A stretch of 64,000 nucleotides of DNA from JBAZAX01 sp964568625 (GTDB taxonomy: Bacteria > Babelota > Babeliae > Babelales > RVW-14): positions 26,951 through 90,950 of the forward strand of contig CAZMQG010000005.1 in assembly GCA_964568625.1 (NCBI GenBank), read 5' to 3'. The position numbers were made by a program, and so were the translations under genes. Positions 9,034-17,357 of this stretch are shown one piece after another (within the stretch, counting starts at the first letter, position 1; each line of letters opens with the position of its first letter). The notes below the pieces were generated by a model. It searched no databases and had not been told where the DNA came from. It was given only the letters and a program-made list of their open reading frames with translations.

Positions 9034-9068
9034 GCAGGGCGTGATTGAATCACGCCCTGCTTTTTTTT
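9034..9068 (+). terminator. Rho-independent terminator
   Basis: GCAGGGCGTGA pairs perfectly with TCACGCCCTGC across a 5-nt loop and is followed by eight T residues. It ends the gene at 7959. Its unusually GC-rich stem stands out in this AT-rich DNA. Confidence 0.95.
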
Positions 9069-9115
9069 AATTATCTATCAATTATTTACAAAAATATTAA
9101 GAAGTAAAAAAAGAG

Positions 9116-9189
9116 TGCGCCCGACAGGACTCGAACCTGTGGCCTACGGATTAGAAATCCGTTGCTCTATCCAACTGAGCTACGGGCGC
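9116..9189 (-). tRNA. tRNA-Arg (anticodon TCT)
   Basis: A 74-nt cloverleaf with acceptor stem GCGCCCG/CGGGCGC, anticodon stem ACGGA/TCCGT around the loop TTTCTAA (anticodon TCT), and T-arm CAGGTTCGAGTCCTG. The 3' CCA is not encoded, unlike in the two neighbouring tRNAs. It is the last gene in a minus-strand His-Pro-Arg cluster. Confidence 0.95.
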
Positions 9190-9238
9190 ATAGACATCTC
9201 AGTAAAATAAATTTATTAAAATAGAAAAATGAAAGAAA

Positions 9239-9314
9239 TGGTCGGGGCGGTCAGATTCGAACTGACGACCCCTCGCTCCCAAAGCGAGTGCGCTACCAAC
9301 TGCGCTACGCCCCG
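9239..9314 (-). tRNA. tRNA-Pro (anticodon TGG)
   Basis: A 76-nt cloverleaf including an encoded CCA. The acceptor stem is CGGGGCG/CGCCCCG, and the anticodon stem CTCGC/GCGAG encloses TTTGGGA (anticodon TGG). It is the middle gene of the tRNA cluster. Confidence 0.95.
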
Positions 9315-9381
9315 ACATTAATTTTTTTCTTTAAGTTACACTAATTTCAAATTTTATGGAAGATGATTTTTGATTATTTTT

Positions 9382-9458
9382 TGGGGTGAGCGACGGGGAT
9401 CGAACCCGCGACATTCAGAGCCACAGTCTGACGCTCTACCAGCTGAGCTACGCCCACC
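9382..9458 (-). tRNA. tRNA-His (anticodon GTG)
   Basis: A cloverleaf with anticodon stem TCAGA/TCTGA around CTGTGGC (anticodon GTG). The histidine identity element is present: an extra 5' G (-1) opposite discriminator C73. The 3' CCA is encoded. It lies 70 bp downstream of the S41 protease gene and is first in the tRNA cluster. Confidence 0.95.
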
Positions 9459-9528
9459 ATATTCAAAAATGTTATTTCCAATATTATAAGCTGTTTACAA
9501 CAAAAATCAAAGGTCAAATTCAAGTTTC

Positions 9529-11208
9529 TTAGTTTTCCACTTTTTCAATTACAGAAATTTCATCTGTAAGATAATTTTTGTTCAATAATCGTATGGCATC
9601 CACACGCGTCAATAGCGTCTTTTTCTTACGACCTTTTTTAAGCCAATTAAGTAAATTAATCATATTGACGCTTGCCTGAACCTGACTATCCGTTGCAAGA
9701 GCCTCTTTCTGTCGCTCATTCCAACTTTTTTCATTTTTCTTACTTTTACCGGAATCGTCAGTAGAAGAATCCCCGCTTTCTACATTATATTCTGATGAAT
9801 CATCTTCGTCAGTATCTTGATCCTCAAGCCCTTGCGAATCATTAGACAAATCAATCAGTGGCTCATTCTGCGCTTCCTTTTTCTTGGCTTCTTCCTCTTT
9901 TTTAATAGCTTCATCAGCCGGCAACCCTAAATTTTCGCTTACCTCTTTGACGGTTATGTAATTTTTTAAAGAGTTCTCTTTCCCATAAAACTCTTTAATC
10001 CATTCCATCTCATCGGCAGGAACATATTTTGGTTTGATTGTAAAATCAGGCGCTATCCCTTGAGCTTGAAGTGATGAACCATCAGGTAAAAAATATAACA
10101 TTGTTGTTAACTTTAATGCACAACCATTTTTAACGGGAATTAATTCTTGAACAGACCCTTTTCCAAATGTAGTCATACCAAGCAAAAATACCATCAATTT
10201 CTTTCCTTTCCACCCTCCATTTAAATAACTTTGCTCGGAATGAAACCGTAGGCAACCTGCCAAAATTTCAGAAGCAGACGCCGTAAAATTATTAATCAAA
10301 ATGAATATAGGCACATCACTTTTCAAAACAGGATCAGAATTTGTAAAATATTTGGCGACAATCTTACCATTCCTATCACGCGTATGGACAACAGGTGCCC
10401 CTTTTGGTAAAAAAAGACCTGCCATCTCAATGGCAGAATCAAGCGTACCACCTGGATTTCCACGAAGATCAAGCACAATCCCCTTACATTTGCCCTGGTT
10501 TGCTTTTTCAAGTAAACCAGACATCTGCTTGGCTGCATTTTCTGTAAACTGTTTTAACGAAAAATAATAAACATTTTGATTCTTAAAAAAGTAGCACAAA
10601 GAAATCTGGTCTTTGATAATATCGCGCGTTACCAAAAATGACATTGGCTTTTTCTTGCGAGCAATTTTAATAGAAATTTTTGTTCCAACTTTACCTTTTA
10701 ACTTATTAATCACCTGATCCGTAGTCATATTTTTAAGATTATCTTTTCCGACTTTAATAATTCTATCACCCTTTTTTATACCAACCTTTTCGGCGGGACT
10801 ACCAGGAAGAACCTCAATAATCATCAAAGAATCGTCATCAGGAGCTTTTCCAATAATACTTACACCAATTCCAGAAAACTCACCGGACGTAGACTCAAGT
10901 GTAGACTTATATTCGTCATTACTGAAAAAACTTGAATGCGCATCAACTTTTGAAACGGCTGACTTTAAAGAGTCCTGCACAAATCTATCAAAATCAACCT
11001 TACGAAACGCCTTTTTTTCAACAATGCTCAAAACCTCGGAGTATGTTGGTAACCATTGCATTATATCTTTCTGAGCATCATATAATTTGGAATAGGACAA
11101 ATCTTTTCCATTTTCAGATTTAACATCTTGAGAATCAGTTTCAGCAAAGTTAAAACTACACCAAGAAATTGCGCCAATAAAGCACAATTGCAAAGAAAAC
11201 GACTTCAT
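9529..11208 (-). CDS. C-terminal processing peptidase (S41), exported
   Basis: 559 aa. It has a signal peptide (LQLCFIGAISWCSFNFA), then a PDZ domain (about residues 85-165, IEVLPGSPAEKVGIKKGDRI) and an S41 catalytic domain. The nucleophile Ser lies in NNFTASASEILAG and the general-base Lys in TFGKGSVQELIP, the Ser/Lys dyad of CtpA/Prc. Such proteases trim C-termini of periplasmic proteins and peptidoglycan hydrolases. After the catalytic domain there is an Asp/Glu/Ser-rich stretch of about 70 residues (about 430-500) and a short basic C-terminal region, a non-standard extension. The ATG has a GGAGAG site. The three tRNAs follow downstream. Confidence 0.93.
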   Translation of the reverse strand: MKSFSLQLCFIGAISWCSFNFAETDSQDVKSENGKDLSYSKLYDAQKDIMQWLPTYSEVLSIVEKKAFRKVDFDRFVQDSLKSAVSKVDAHSSFFSNDEYKSTLESTSGEFSGIGVSIIGKAPDDDSLMIIEVLPGSPAEKVGIKKGDRIIKVGKDNLKNMTTDQVINKLKGKVGTKISIKIARKKKPMSFLVTRDIIKDQISLCYFFKNQNVYYFSLKQFTENAAKQMSGLLEKANQGKCKGIVLDLRGNPGGTLDSAIEMAGLFLPKGAPVVHTRDRNGKIVAKYFTNSDPVLKSDVPIFILINNFTASASEILAGCLRFHSEQSYLNGGWKGKKLMVFLLGMTTFGKGSVQELIPVKNGCALKLTTMLYFLPDGSSLQAQGIAPDFTIKPKYVPADEMEWIKEFYGKENSLKNYITVKEVSENLGLPADEAIKKEEEAKKKEAQNEPLIDLSNDSQGLEDQDTDEDDSSEYNVESGDSSTDDSGKSKKNEKSWNERQKEALATDSQVQASVNMINLLNWLKKGRKKKTLLTRVDAIRLLNKNYLTDEISVIEKVEN

Positions 11209-11397
11209 TACTCTCTCCTACATTCTACTAGTCAAAATAAAACTCTAGAAACCCATTTTCAACAAACTTTTTAACTATCCACTTTAAAAAAAGTGTAAAC
11301 AATTTATGCTTAAATTATGATTGAAATATGGTAGCAATAAATTAAAAACTTATGCAATAAATTTATGTAAGTTCAACGAGAGGGTGAGGAAATCAAA

Positions 11398-12285
11398 ATG
11401 GATTGCAATCAAAATACTTCCATAGAAAAACAAACCCGACAAGTCATAATTGTCACAGGGCTTTCGGGCGCGGGAAAAAGCGGAGTAATAAGAGGCCTTG
11501 AAGACCTTGGTTTTTATTGCGTTGATAATCTTCCGGTCCCAATGCTTTCTGTATTTTTAAATCTTGCATTCCAAACACAAACACTCAAAGTTGCGTTAGG
11601 CATAGATGCTCGAGGCGAACAATTCTTTACTGATTTCATCACTGAAGTACAAAAATTAAAAAAAGAGCTCGGTACCAATTTAAAAATAATATTTTTAACC
11701 GCTTCTCCCGAAACACTTATTAAGCGTTTCCAGGAAACACGCCGAACTCATCCGCTAGCTAAAGACATTGATCTCGTACAAGCAATTGAAAAAGAAAAGC
11801 AAATTCTGGCTCCAATAATGGGCATGGCGGATATTAAACTTGATACAAATGCATTTAATACTCACGATCTAAGAAAATGGGTCAGTGTAGCATTTTCAAA
11901 TGAACAAGTAAGAAAACTGGTCGTAAATCTAGTATCGTTTGGATTTAAATATGGAGTTCCAACTGAAAGCAACATGGTTCACGATTTAAGGTCGCTACCA
12001 AACCCATACTTTATACCTTCATTGAAAGCCTTAGACGGAAGAACTCCAGATATTCAAAATTATTTGTTTGAACAACCAACCGTTGTTGCTTACTGGGACA
12101 AGCTTGTTGATTATACAAAATTTGCAATAGATAAGTTTTATCAAGAAGGTCGATTTTTCGTAACCGTATCAATTGGGTGCACCGGCGGCAAACACAGATC
12201 TGTGACATTTGTTGAACGGTTAAGCAAGCAAAATTGGGAAAACATAAAATTCTTGGTAAATCACAGAGATGTAGGAAAAGAGTAG
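11398..12285 (+). CDS. rapZ: RapZ/YvcJ-family nucleotide-binding protein
   Basis: 295 aa. It has an N-terminal P-loop GLSGAGKS (about residues 20-27), the family motif GFYCVDNLP, and a C-terminal RapZ domain ending in GCTGGKHRSV. RapZ binds nucleotides and, in enterobacteria, controls amino-sugar synthesis through small RNAs and RNase E; in Bacillus the homologue YvcJ affects competence. The role here cannot be specified because no partner RNA is visible. A GAGGAAA site precedes the ATG. The FtsB-like gene starts 35 bp downstream and is probably co-transcribed. Confidence 0.93.
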   Translation: MDCNQNTSIEKQTRQVIIVTGLSGAGKSGVIRGLEDLGFYCVDNLPVPMLSVFLNLAFQTQTLKVALGIDARGEQFFTDFITEVQKLKKELGTNLKIIFLTASPETLIKRFQETRRTHPLAKDIDLVQAIEKEKQILAPIMGMADIKLDTNAFNTHDLRKWVSVAFSNEQVRKLVVNLVSFGFKYGVPTESNMVHDLRSLPNPYFIPSLKALDGRTPDIQNYLFEQPTVVAYWDKLVDYTKFAIDKFYQEGRFFVTVSIGCTGGKHRSVTFVERLSKQNWENIKFLVNHRDVGKE

Positions 12286-12320
12286 CTGGACCTAATAAAA
12301 AAAGAGAAAGGCGAGATCAT

Positions 12321-12620
12321 ATGAAACAAAAAAATGTAGCCTTGCTGCTATTTTTCGGAACAATTTTGTCAGCATGTCTTGGATATATTGTTTTTGGGAA
12401 TCGAGGAATTATTGCTTATTACAAACTTAAACATGACATTGATCTAGAAAAACAACAAATTCAGGCATTAGAGCAAGAAATTAAGCATATTCAATCTAAA
12501 ATTGACGACTGGCAATCTGATGAGTTTCACGCAGAAAAATTCGCTCGTCAGGAACTACAAATGGGCAAACCCGACGAGCAAGTCTACGTTTTGACAAATA
12601 CAAGTGAAAAAAAAGATTAA
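12321..12620 (+). CDS. FtsB/DivIC-like septum formation protein
   Basis: 99 aa from the ATG at 12321, which has an AAAGG ribosome site; the frame is open further upstream but those codons overlap rapZ. It has one N-terminal membrane helix (residues about 5-27), then a coiled coil (DIDLEKQQIQALEQEIKHIQSKI), then the short motif with R and E residues (EKFARQELQMGKPDEQVYVL) typical of FtsB/DivIC. These single-pass proteins form the FtsQLB-type divisome regulator. It follows rapZ at 35 bp. Confidence 0.85.
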   Translation: MKQKNVALLLFFGTILSACLGYIVFGNRGIIAYYKLKHDIDLEKQQIQALEQEIKHIQSKIDDWQSDEFHAEKFARQELQMGKPDEQVYVLTNTSEKKD

Positions 12621-12622
12621 AT

Positions 12623-13267
12623 TTAATTGTTTTTATACCCAACAACTTGCACAACAACATCTTGACGTACATGATTAGACTCAGCAGCTTGAGGCTTTTC
12701 CGTTTGTTGTTTAACCGCCTCAAGTTGAGTAGATCCAGATTGTGCTTCATTCTGAATTCGACTTGCTTCAGCCTGCGTAATCACTGGGATTTGAGAAGCC
12801 TCAGATTTTTTAGATATCACAGTTGTAGTAGATTCAACGTCATGAGACTTATTGTCAGAAAATTCCATTTTGGATGAAGAACCTGTCCATGAATTATCAA
12901 GCGAATTATTAACCAATGACTGACAAGCTTTTATGTTTTCCTTTTCAAGCTTCTGTGTATGCAAAATTCTCTTTTGCTCAGCCACTTTGGCAAATTCAAT
13001 ATGGTGCTTCAATCGATTCAATTCCTGAGCCATTTTTGCCATAGTTTCTTCTATCTGCCTAATACTGGTATCAACACTGTAAAAAGATCCTGCATCAACA
13101 CTACTGTTAATTTTATTTACATCCAAAGATTCTTTTTCTTGATTCGAAATATAATCATTTGAAGCCACATCTCGTGAAATTACATTTTGAGGATATAAAT
13201 AAGCTAACAAGAAAAAAATATTAAAAACACAAATGATAGATAAACTATGTAAAAATCGATTAAACAT
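12623..13267 (-). CDS. Membrane-anchored coiled-coil hypothetical protein
   Basis: 214 aa from the ATG at 13267, which has AAAGGA 8 nt upstream; a longer frame to 13291 lacks such a site. One hydrophobic segment near the N-terminus (LSIICVFNIFFLLAYLYP) is a signal anchor. It is followed by a coiled coil (IRQIEETMAKMAQELNRLKHHIEFAKV) and a Ser/Gln/Glu-rich, probably disordered tail. It converges on the FtsB-like gene with only 2 bp between stops. Not recognised; it is probably an envelope protein. Confidence 0.7.
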   Translation of the reverse strand: MFNRFLHSLSIICVFNIFFLLAYLYPQNVISRDVASNDYISNQEKESLDVNKINSSVDAGSFYSVDTSIRQIEETMAKMAQELNRLKHHIEFAKVAEQKRILHTQKLEKENIKACQSLVNNSLDNSWTGSSSKMEFSDNKSHDVESTTTVISKKSEASQIPVITQAEASRIQNEAQSGSTQLEAVKQQTEKPQAAESNHVRQDVVVQVVGYKNN

Positions 13268-13376
13268 AAATATGTCCTTTAAAAATAACACTATATTCGC
13301 AAAATATTATTTATATCGTTAGTTAATATTTGGACTATCTAATTTATTCGTTTTACCAAACAGATCAAGAAATTTA

Positions 13377-13808
13377 TTAATCTTCCTGATATTTTATGCT
13401 ACGCATTTTTTTAATCATACTTCTGCGTGTTTTTGCCTGCAATCGAGATGCTTTAGCAGCTTTTGGCACACGTGTTGCCATACGTTTTTTGGGAACATAA
13501 AGAGCATTACGTATTTCTTGCGCAAGTCGCATAAGCGCCATATCTTTATTTTGTTGCTGACTACGCGATTCGCTATTGTGTATAATTAAATCACCATCTG
13601 TTGTTAAACGTGATTTAAGGTTCTCTAAAATACGATTTTTCTGTTCTTCGTTTAAAGCAAGCGATGTTCTAACGTTCCAACGAACAGTTATCCGAGTATC
13701 TGTCTTATTAACATGTTGTCCGCCAGCCCCTCCGGATCGGCTAGAAATAATCTCAATTTCACAACCAGGAATAATAAAACCATTTTTAACAGATAAATCG
13801 TTCTTCAT
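13377..13808 (-). CDS. arfB: Peptidyl-tRNA hydrolase ArfB (stalled-ribosome rescue)
   Basis: 143 aa. An RF-1 type domain with the GGQ motif in the characteristic context SGGAGGQHVNKTDTRI and a basic C-terminal tail rich in Lys and Arg (ATRVPKAAKASRLQAKTRRS). ArfB/YaeJ enters the empty mRNA channel through this tail and hydrolyses peptidyl-tRNA on stalled ribosomes. The lack of codon-recognition domains and the short length separate it from RF1/RF2. Confidence 0.93.
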   Translation of the reverse strand: MKNDLSVKNGFIIPGCEIEIISSRSGGAGGQHVNKTDTRITVRWNVRTSLALNEEQKNRILENLKSRLTTDGDLIIHNSESRSQQQNKDMALMRLAQEIRNALYVPKKRMATRVPKAAKASRLQAKTRRSMIKKMRSIKYQED

Positions 13809-13851
13809 TTGCTACAAAACCTTTCTACAAACAACTCAATAAATTTGCAAT

Positions 13852-13887
13852 AAAAAAAGCATCTACTATAAAATAATAGATGCTTTT
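13852..13887 (-). terminator. Rho-independent terminator after rplQ
   Basis: The arms AAAAGCATCTA and TAGATGCTTTT (11 bp) enclose an 11-nt loop; on the minus strand a run of T residues follows. It lies 32 bp beyond the rplQ stop and is the only clear terminator seen at the end of the large ribosomal supercluster. Confidence 0.85.
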
Positions 13888-13918
13888 AATTTTTAAAATC
13901 ACTTTAAATGGCTTTAAT

Positions 13919-14275
13919 TTAAACCCATTCAAGTCTTGCAACTTTTGCCGTATCGCTTTCACGTTGGCCAAGAGAAATAACTCTTGTATATCCACCAGGT
14001 CTGCCGACATAGCGAGGTGCAATTTCTTTAATCATTTTCATGACAGCTTTGTCGCTGTAAGGCAAAAGTGATTTGATTCTACGAATTGTATTAAAATCTG
14101 ATCCTTTACCCGCAATTGTGACAATTTTTTCAGCAAGTTTTTGTACTTCTTTTACTTTAGATTTTGTACTTTGAAGTACTCCATACTCAATAAAATGAAT
14201 CACTTGATTACGAAGCAAGGCTGTTCTATGCGCTGATCTTAGATTTAATTTTTTTCTACCAAATTGATGATTCAT
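13919..14275 (-). CDS. rplQ: 50S ribosomal protein L17
   Basis: 118 aa with the L17 signature at the N-terminus (MNHQFGRKKLNLRSAHRTALLRN) and the Arg-rich C-terminal half (APRYVGRPGGYTRVI). It binds 23S rRNA near the exit tunnel. It starts 2 bp after the rpoA stop and is the last gene of the alpha operon, before the terminator. Confidence 0.97.
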   Translation of the reverse strand: MNHQFGRKKLNLRSAHRTALLRNQVIHFIEYGVLQSTKSKVKEVQKLAEKIVTIAGKGSDFNTIRRIKSLLPYSDKAVMKMIKEIAPRYVGRPGGYTRVISLGQRESDTAKVARLEWV

Positions 14276-14277
14276 GA

Positions 14278-15321
14278 TTATTCACCACTTTCTTGATCTT
14301 TTAGAACTTTTTTAAGATCTAATTCTTTTACATTCATTCCCAAGTGTAACCCAAATGCCAACAGGATTTCCTTAACCTCACGCAAAGACTTACGACCAAA
14401 GTTCTTTATTTTAAGTACGTCATCTTCTGTTAGATTAACTAAATCAATAACACGTTTAATTCCAGCTCCGACAAGACAATTGTGCGCGCGAACTGAAAAC
14501 TCCAATTCATCAATTGGTTTAAGGAATAAGTCTACAGGTAATCCTTTAGTTGGACCTTCTAAATCAAACTTACCTTCAACCTTGCCTTCTTGTCCAACTT
14601 CTCTCGATAGCTCATTAAACGGAATTTCTGTTGCTTGCAAGAAATGTTCTAACTGTGTTCTCAAAACCGATGTTGCATAATGAATCATATCTTGAGGTTT
14701 AACAGCTCCATTTGTCTGTAGGCAAAAAGTTAACTTGTCGTAGTCGATTCTTTGTCCAACACGAGTCTTTTCGATATTATATTCAACTCTTTTGACAGGG
14801 GAAAACATCGCATCCAAATAAATTCTATTGTCAGGCTGAAGAGACTGTCCAACAGGCCATTGTGCTGCAAGATATCCTCTTCCAGTTTCAACTGTAAACT
14901 CTATATCAAGTTCTCCATCTGGAGCCAGGTGTGCAATAATATGTTCTTTATTAATCACTTCAAGGTGGGCATCGGTTTTAATATCAGCAACCTTTGCAAT
15001 TCCTGCACCTTTAAAAGAAAGATACATTTTCCCAGGCTCGCCTGTAGAATTTTTAATCGCAATTTGCTTTATATTCAAAACTAATTGCAACGTATCTTCA
15101 ATAACACCTTTTACTGTTGAAAATTCGTTATTAACACCTTTTATTACAACAGAAGTTACAGCAGAACCTTCCACAGAAGAAAGCATAACCCTTCTTAATG
15201 CATTTCCAAGCGTAGTCCCGTAACCCGGTTCCAATGGCTGAGCAATCAACTCACCATATGTCTCAGAAGATACCTGTTTGTTCCAGCTCAACTTAGGAAG
15301 TATCAATGGCTTATAATTCAT
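14278..15321 (-). CDS. rpoA: RNA polymerase alpha subunit
   Basis: 347 aa from the ATG at 15321, which has AAGGGA 9 nt upstream; a TTG at 15348 would add nine residues. The N-terminal domain holds the dimerisation region (EPGYGTTLGNALRRVMLSS), and the C-terminal domain has the helix-hairpin-helix core (LTEDDVLKIKNFGRKSLREVKEIL) that contacts UP elements and activators. It sits between rpsD and rplQ as in most bacteria. Confidence 0.97.
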   Translation of the reverse strand: MNYKPLILPKLSWNKQVSSETYGELIAQPLEPGYGTTLGNALRRVMLSSVEGSAVTSVVIKGVNNEFSTVKGVIEDTLQLVLNIKQIAIKNSTGEPGKMYLSFKGAGIAKVADIKTDAHLEVINKEHIIAHLAPDGELDIEFTVETGRGYLAAQWPVGQSLQPDNRIYLDAMFSPVKRVEYNIEKTRVGQRIDYDKLTFCLQTNGAVKPQDMIHYATSVLRTQLEHFLQATEIPFNELSREVGQEGKVEGKFDLEGPTKGLPVDLFLKPIDELEFSVRAHNCLVGAGIKRVIDLVNLTEDDVLKIKNFGRKSLREVKEILLAFGLHLGMNVKELDLKKVLKDQESGE

Positions 15322-15420
15322 TTGGAGCAATCCCTTTTTAAAAACCAACTACAAACTCATAACCTCTAAAAAAGCTATTGATCCTTTAAGTAAAAACCTA
15401 AAAGATCAACAGCTAATTTT

Positions 15421-16056
15421 TTACTTAGAATACAACTCAACAATTAAATGCTCTTCAATTGGAGCGGTGACATCAGAACGAATTGGCAATCTTGCAACTG
15501 TTCCCTGTCGGTCTTTTTTGTTAAGCTCCAACCACTCTGGAACCTTTACTCCCATACCCATTCTTTTGTCGATTACTGTTTCAATAAAATTTGAATTTTT
15601 TAAAGTTGAACTGACAAGAGAAACAACATCGCCCTCTTTAACTAAAAAAGAAGGAGATTTTACACGTTTCCCATTAACAGTTATGTGTCCATGAACAACT
15701 AACTGTCTAGCTTGAACTCTTGAGATAGCCATTTTCAAACGATAAATAACATTATCAATACGACGTTCTAAAAGGCTTAAAAGACTTTCACCGGTAACGC
15801 CTGTTGAACGAACGGCAATATCAAAAAATCTCTTAAACTGAGCTTCTCTTAAACCATACATCAATCTAACTTTTTGTTTTTCTTGAAGCTGCTTTCCATA
15901 TTCAGAAAGTTTCTTGGTACCAACACGTTTTGCATGTTGCCCAGGACCTGTAGGACGCTTCTCAAGTGTACACTTTGCAGTACGACACTTAGCTCCCTTC
16001 AGATATAATTTTTCACCAGCTTGTCTGCAGCGGCTGCATTTTACAAATTCAGACAT
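15421..16056 (-). CDS. rpsD: 30S ribosomal protein S4, zinc-binding form
   Basis: 211 aa. The N-terminus carries the C+ zinc ligands C8-x2-C11 and later C23-x4-C28 (CRTAKC), followed by the globular region and an S4 RNA-binding domain (RRIDNVIYRLKMAISRVQARQLVVHGHITVNG). S4 nucleates assembly of the 30S body and can autoregulate its operon in proteobacteria. Keeping the zinc form suggests no adaptation to zinc limitation through this gene. Confidence 0.97.
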   Translation of the reverse strand: MSEFVKCSRCRQAGEKLYLKGAKCRTAKCTLEKRPTGPGQHAKRVGTKKLSEYGKQLQEKQKVRLMYGLREAQFKRFFDIAVRSTGVTGESLLSLLERRIDNVIYRLKMAISRVQARQLVVHGHITVNGKRVKSPSFLVKEGDVVSLVSSTLKNSNFIETVIDKRMGMGVKVPEWLELNKKDRQGTVARLPIRSDVTAPIEEHLIVELYSK

Positions 16057-16112
16057 GTTAACCTTTTTCTATATTAAAAAATCATTAAATCGCAAGTATT
16101 TAACCATTAAAA

Positions 16113-16496
16113 CTATACACGTCGTTTTTTAGGAGCTCGACATCCATTATGAGGAATTGGAGTGACATCTCTTAGCATAGAAATGTTCAAACCTGAGGAC
16201 TGAAGTGCTCTTACAACACAATCACGTCCAGATCCAGGTCCCTGAAGATTAACTTCAACAATTCTCACACCCATTCCGAGCAATTCTTTTGCAATCTTAG
16301 TTCCAATTTGAGTTGCTGCGTATGGAGTACCTTTTCTTGCGCCTTTAAATCCAAGCTGTCCAGAACTTCCACGAACAAGCACATCACCATCAACAGTTGT
16401 TACTGCAACCATGGTGTTATTAAAGCTTGATTTTACGTGTGCAACCACTGACTCGATATTCTTATGTTGCTTTTTTTTACTCTTTTTATATGCCAT
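16113..16496 (-). CDS. rpsK: 30S ribosomal protein S11
   Basis: 127 aa with the conserved S11 body (SFNNTMVAVTTVDGDVLVRGSSGQLGFKGARKGTPYAA) and C-terminal IPHNGCRAPKKRRV. It lies at the platform of the 30S subunit near the Shine-Dalgarno helix. It lies between rpsM and rpsD. Confidence 0.97.
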   Translation of the reverse strand: MAYKKSKKKQHKNIESVVAHVKSSFNNTMVAVTTVDGDVLVRGSSGQLGFKGARKGTPYAATQIGTKIAKELLGMGVRIVEVNLQGPGSGRDCVVRALQSSGLNISMLRDVTPIPHNGCRAPKKRRV

Positions 16497-16518
16497 TTTT
16501 ACCCTTGCCTTATATCAA

Positions 16519-16908
16519 TTACTTCTTAGCTAGAATCTTCTTGTTTGGCACGACATTTGCAGGTTTTCTTGGCCCTTTACGAGTTCTAGCGTTTGTTTTT
16601 GTACGCTGACCTCTGACAGGCAAGCTTCTCTTATGTCGAAGCCCTCTGTAGGAACCAATTTCTTGAAGTCGCTTAATATTCATTGTAATCTCTTTTCTCA
16701 ACTCACCTTCAACTTTGAAAAATTGAGTGATGTACTTCTGAATAGCTGCAACTTGTTCATGCGTTAAGTCCTTGATTCTTACATCTGGACTTAATTTTAT
16801 ATCTGCCAAAAGTTTTCGCGCTCTAGGCAACCCGATACCAAACAAGTAGGTTAACCCTACTTCTACACGCTTTTCGTTAGGTAAAACGACACCTTCTATT
16901 CGAGCCAT
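16519..16908 (-). CDS. rpsM: 30S ribosomal protein S13
   Basis: 129 aa. It opens with MARIEGVVLPNEKRVEVGLTYLFGIG and has the helix-two-turn-helix region plus the C-terminal tail GLRHKRSLPVRGQRTKTNARTRKG, which contacts the P-site tRNA. The C-terminus is slightly extended with Lys and Pro. Confidence 0.97.
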   Translation of the reverse strand: MARIEGVVLPNEKRVEVGLTYLFGIGLPRARKLLADIKLSPDVRIKDLTHEQVAAIQKYITQFFKVEGELRKEITMNIKRLQEIGSYRGLRHKRSLPVRGQRTKTNARTRKGPRKPANVVPNKKILAKK

Positions 16909-16944
16909 TAAAATTTACCTCTCAGAATAAACCTAAATTAATTT

Positions 16945-17058
16945 TTAACCTTGTCGTTGTTTGTGTTTTGCAATTTTGCAAATTATACGCACAACACCAT
17001 TACGTTTAATAACCTTACAATTCGAACAAATTTTTTTAACGGATGTTCTTACTTTCAT
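16945..17058 (-). CDS. rpmJ: 50S ribosomal protein L36, zinc-ribbon form
   Basis: 37 aa, short enough to be easily missed. It starts MKVRTSVKKICSNCKVIK and ends CKIAKHKQRQG; the C11-x2-C14, C27 and H32 residues form the zinc site of the C+ type. It is found between infA and rpsM, its standard place. Confidence 0.96.
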   Translation of the reverse strand: MKVRTSVKKICSNCKVIKRNGVVRIICKIAKHKQRQG

Positions 17059-17112
17059 TGCATCTTCCCAAAATGTAACTTTAAAATCTAAAAAATTCAC
17101 CCACGTCTTAAA

Positions 17113-17337
17113 CTATTTACAACGGGAAACTATTCTACCCTTAGTCAAATCATATGGAGACAACTCAACTACAACTCTATCACCAGGTAAAAGTTTAATG
17201 TAATGCATACGCATCTTTCCAGATACATGCGCAAGGATCAAATGATCACTTCCACTTAACTTTACCTGAAACATTGCATTAGGTAAGGCCTTCTCAACTA
17301 CGCCTTCCATTACAATAACGTCTTCTTTCTTTGCCAT
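17113..17337 (-). CDS. infA: Translation initiation factor IF-1
   Basis: 74 aa, a single S1-like OB fold: EGVVEKALPNAMFQVKLSG, then HVSGKMRMHYIKLLPGDRV and SPYDLTKGRIVSR. It blocks the A site during initiation. It follows map by 20 bp in the usual secY-map-infA-rpmJ order. Confidence 0.97.
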   Translation of the reverse strand: MAKKEDVIVMEGVVEKALPNAMFQVKLSGSDHLILAHVSGKMRMHYIKLLPGDRVVVELSPYDLTKGRIVSRCK

Positions 17338-17357
17338 ATGAATTGTTTCCCAAATCT

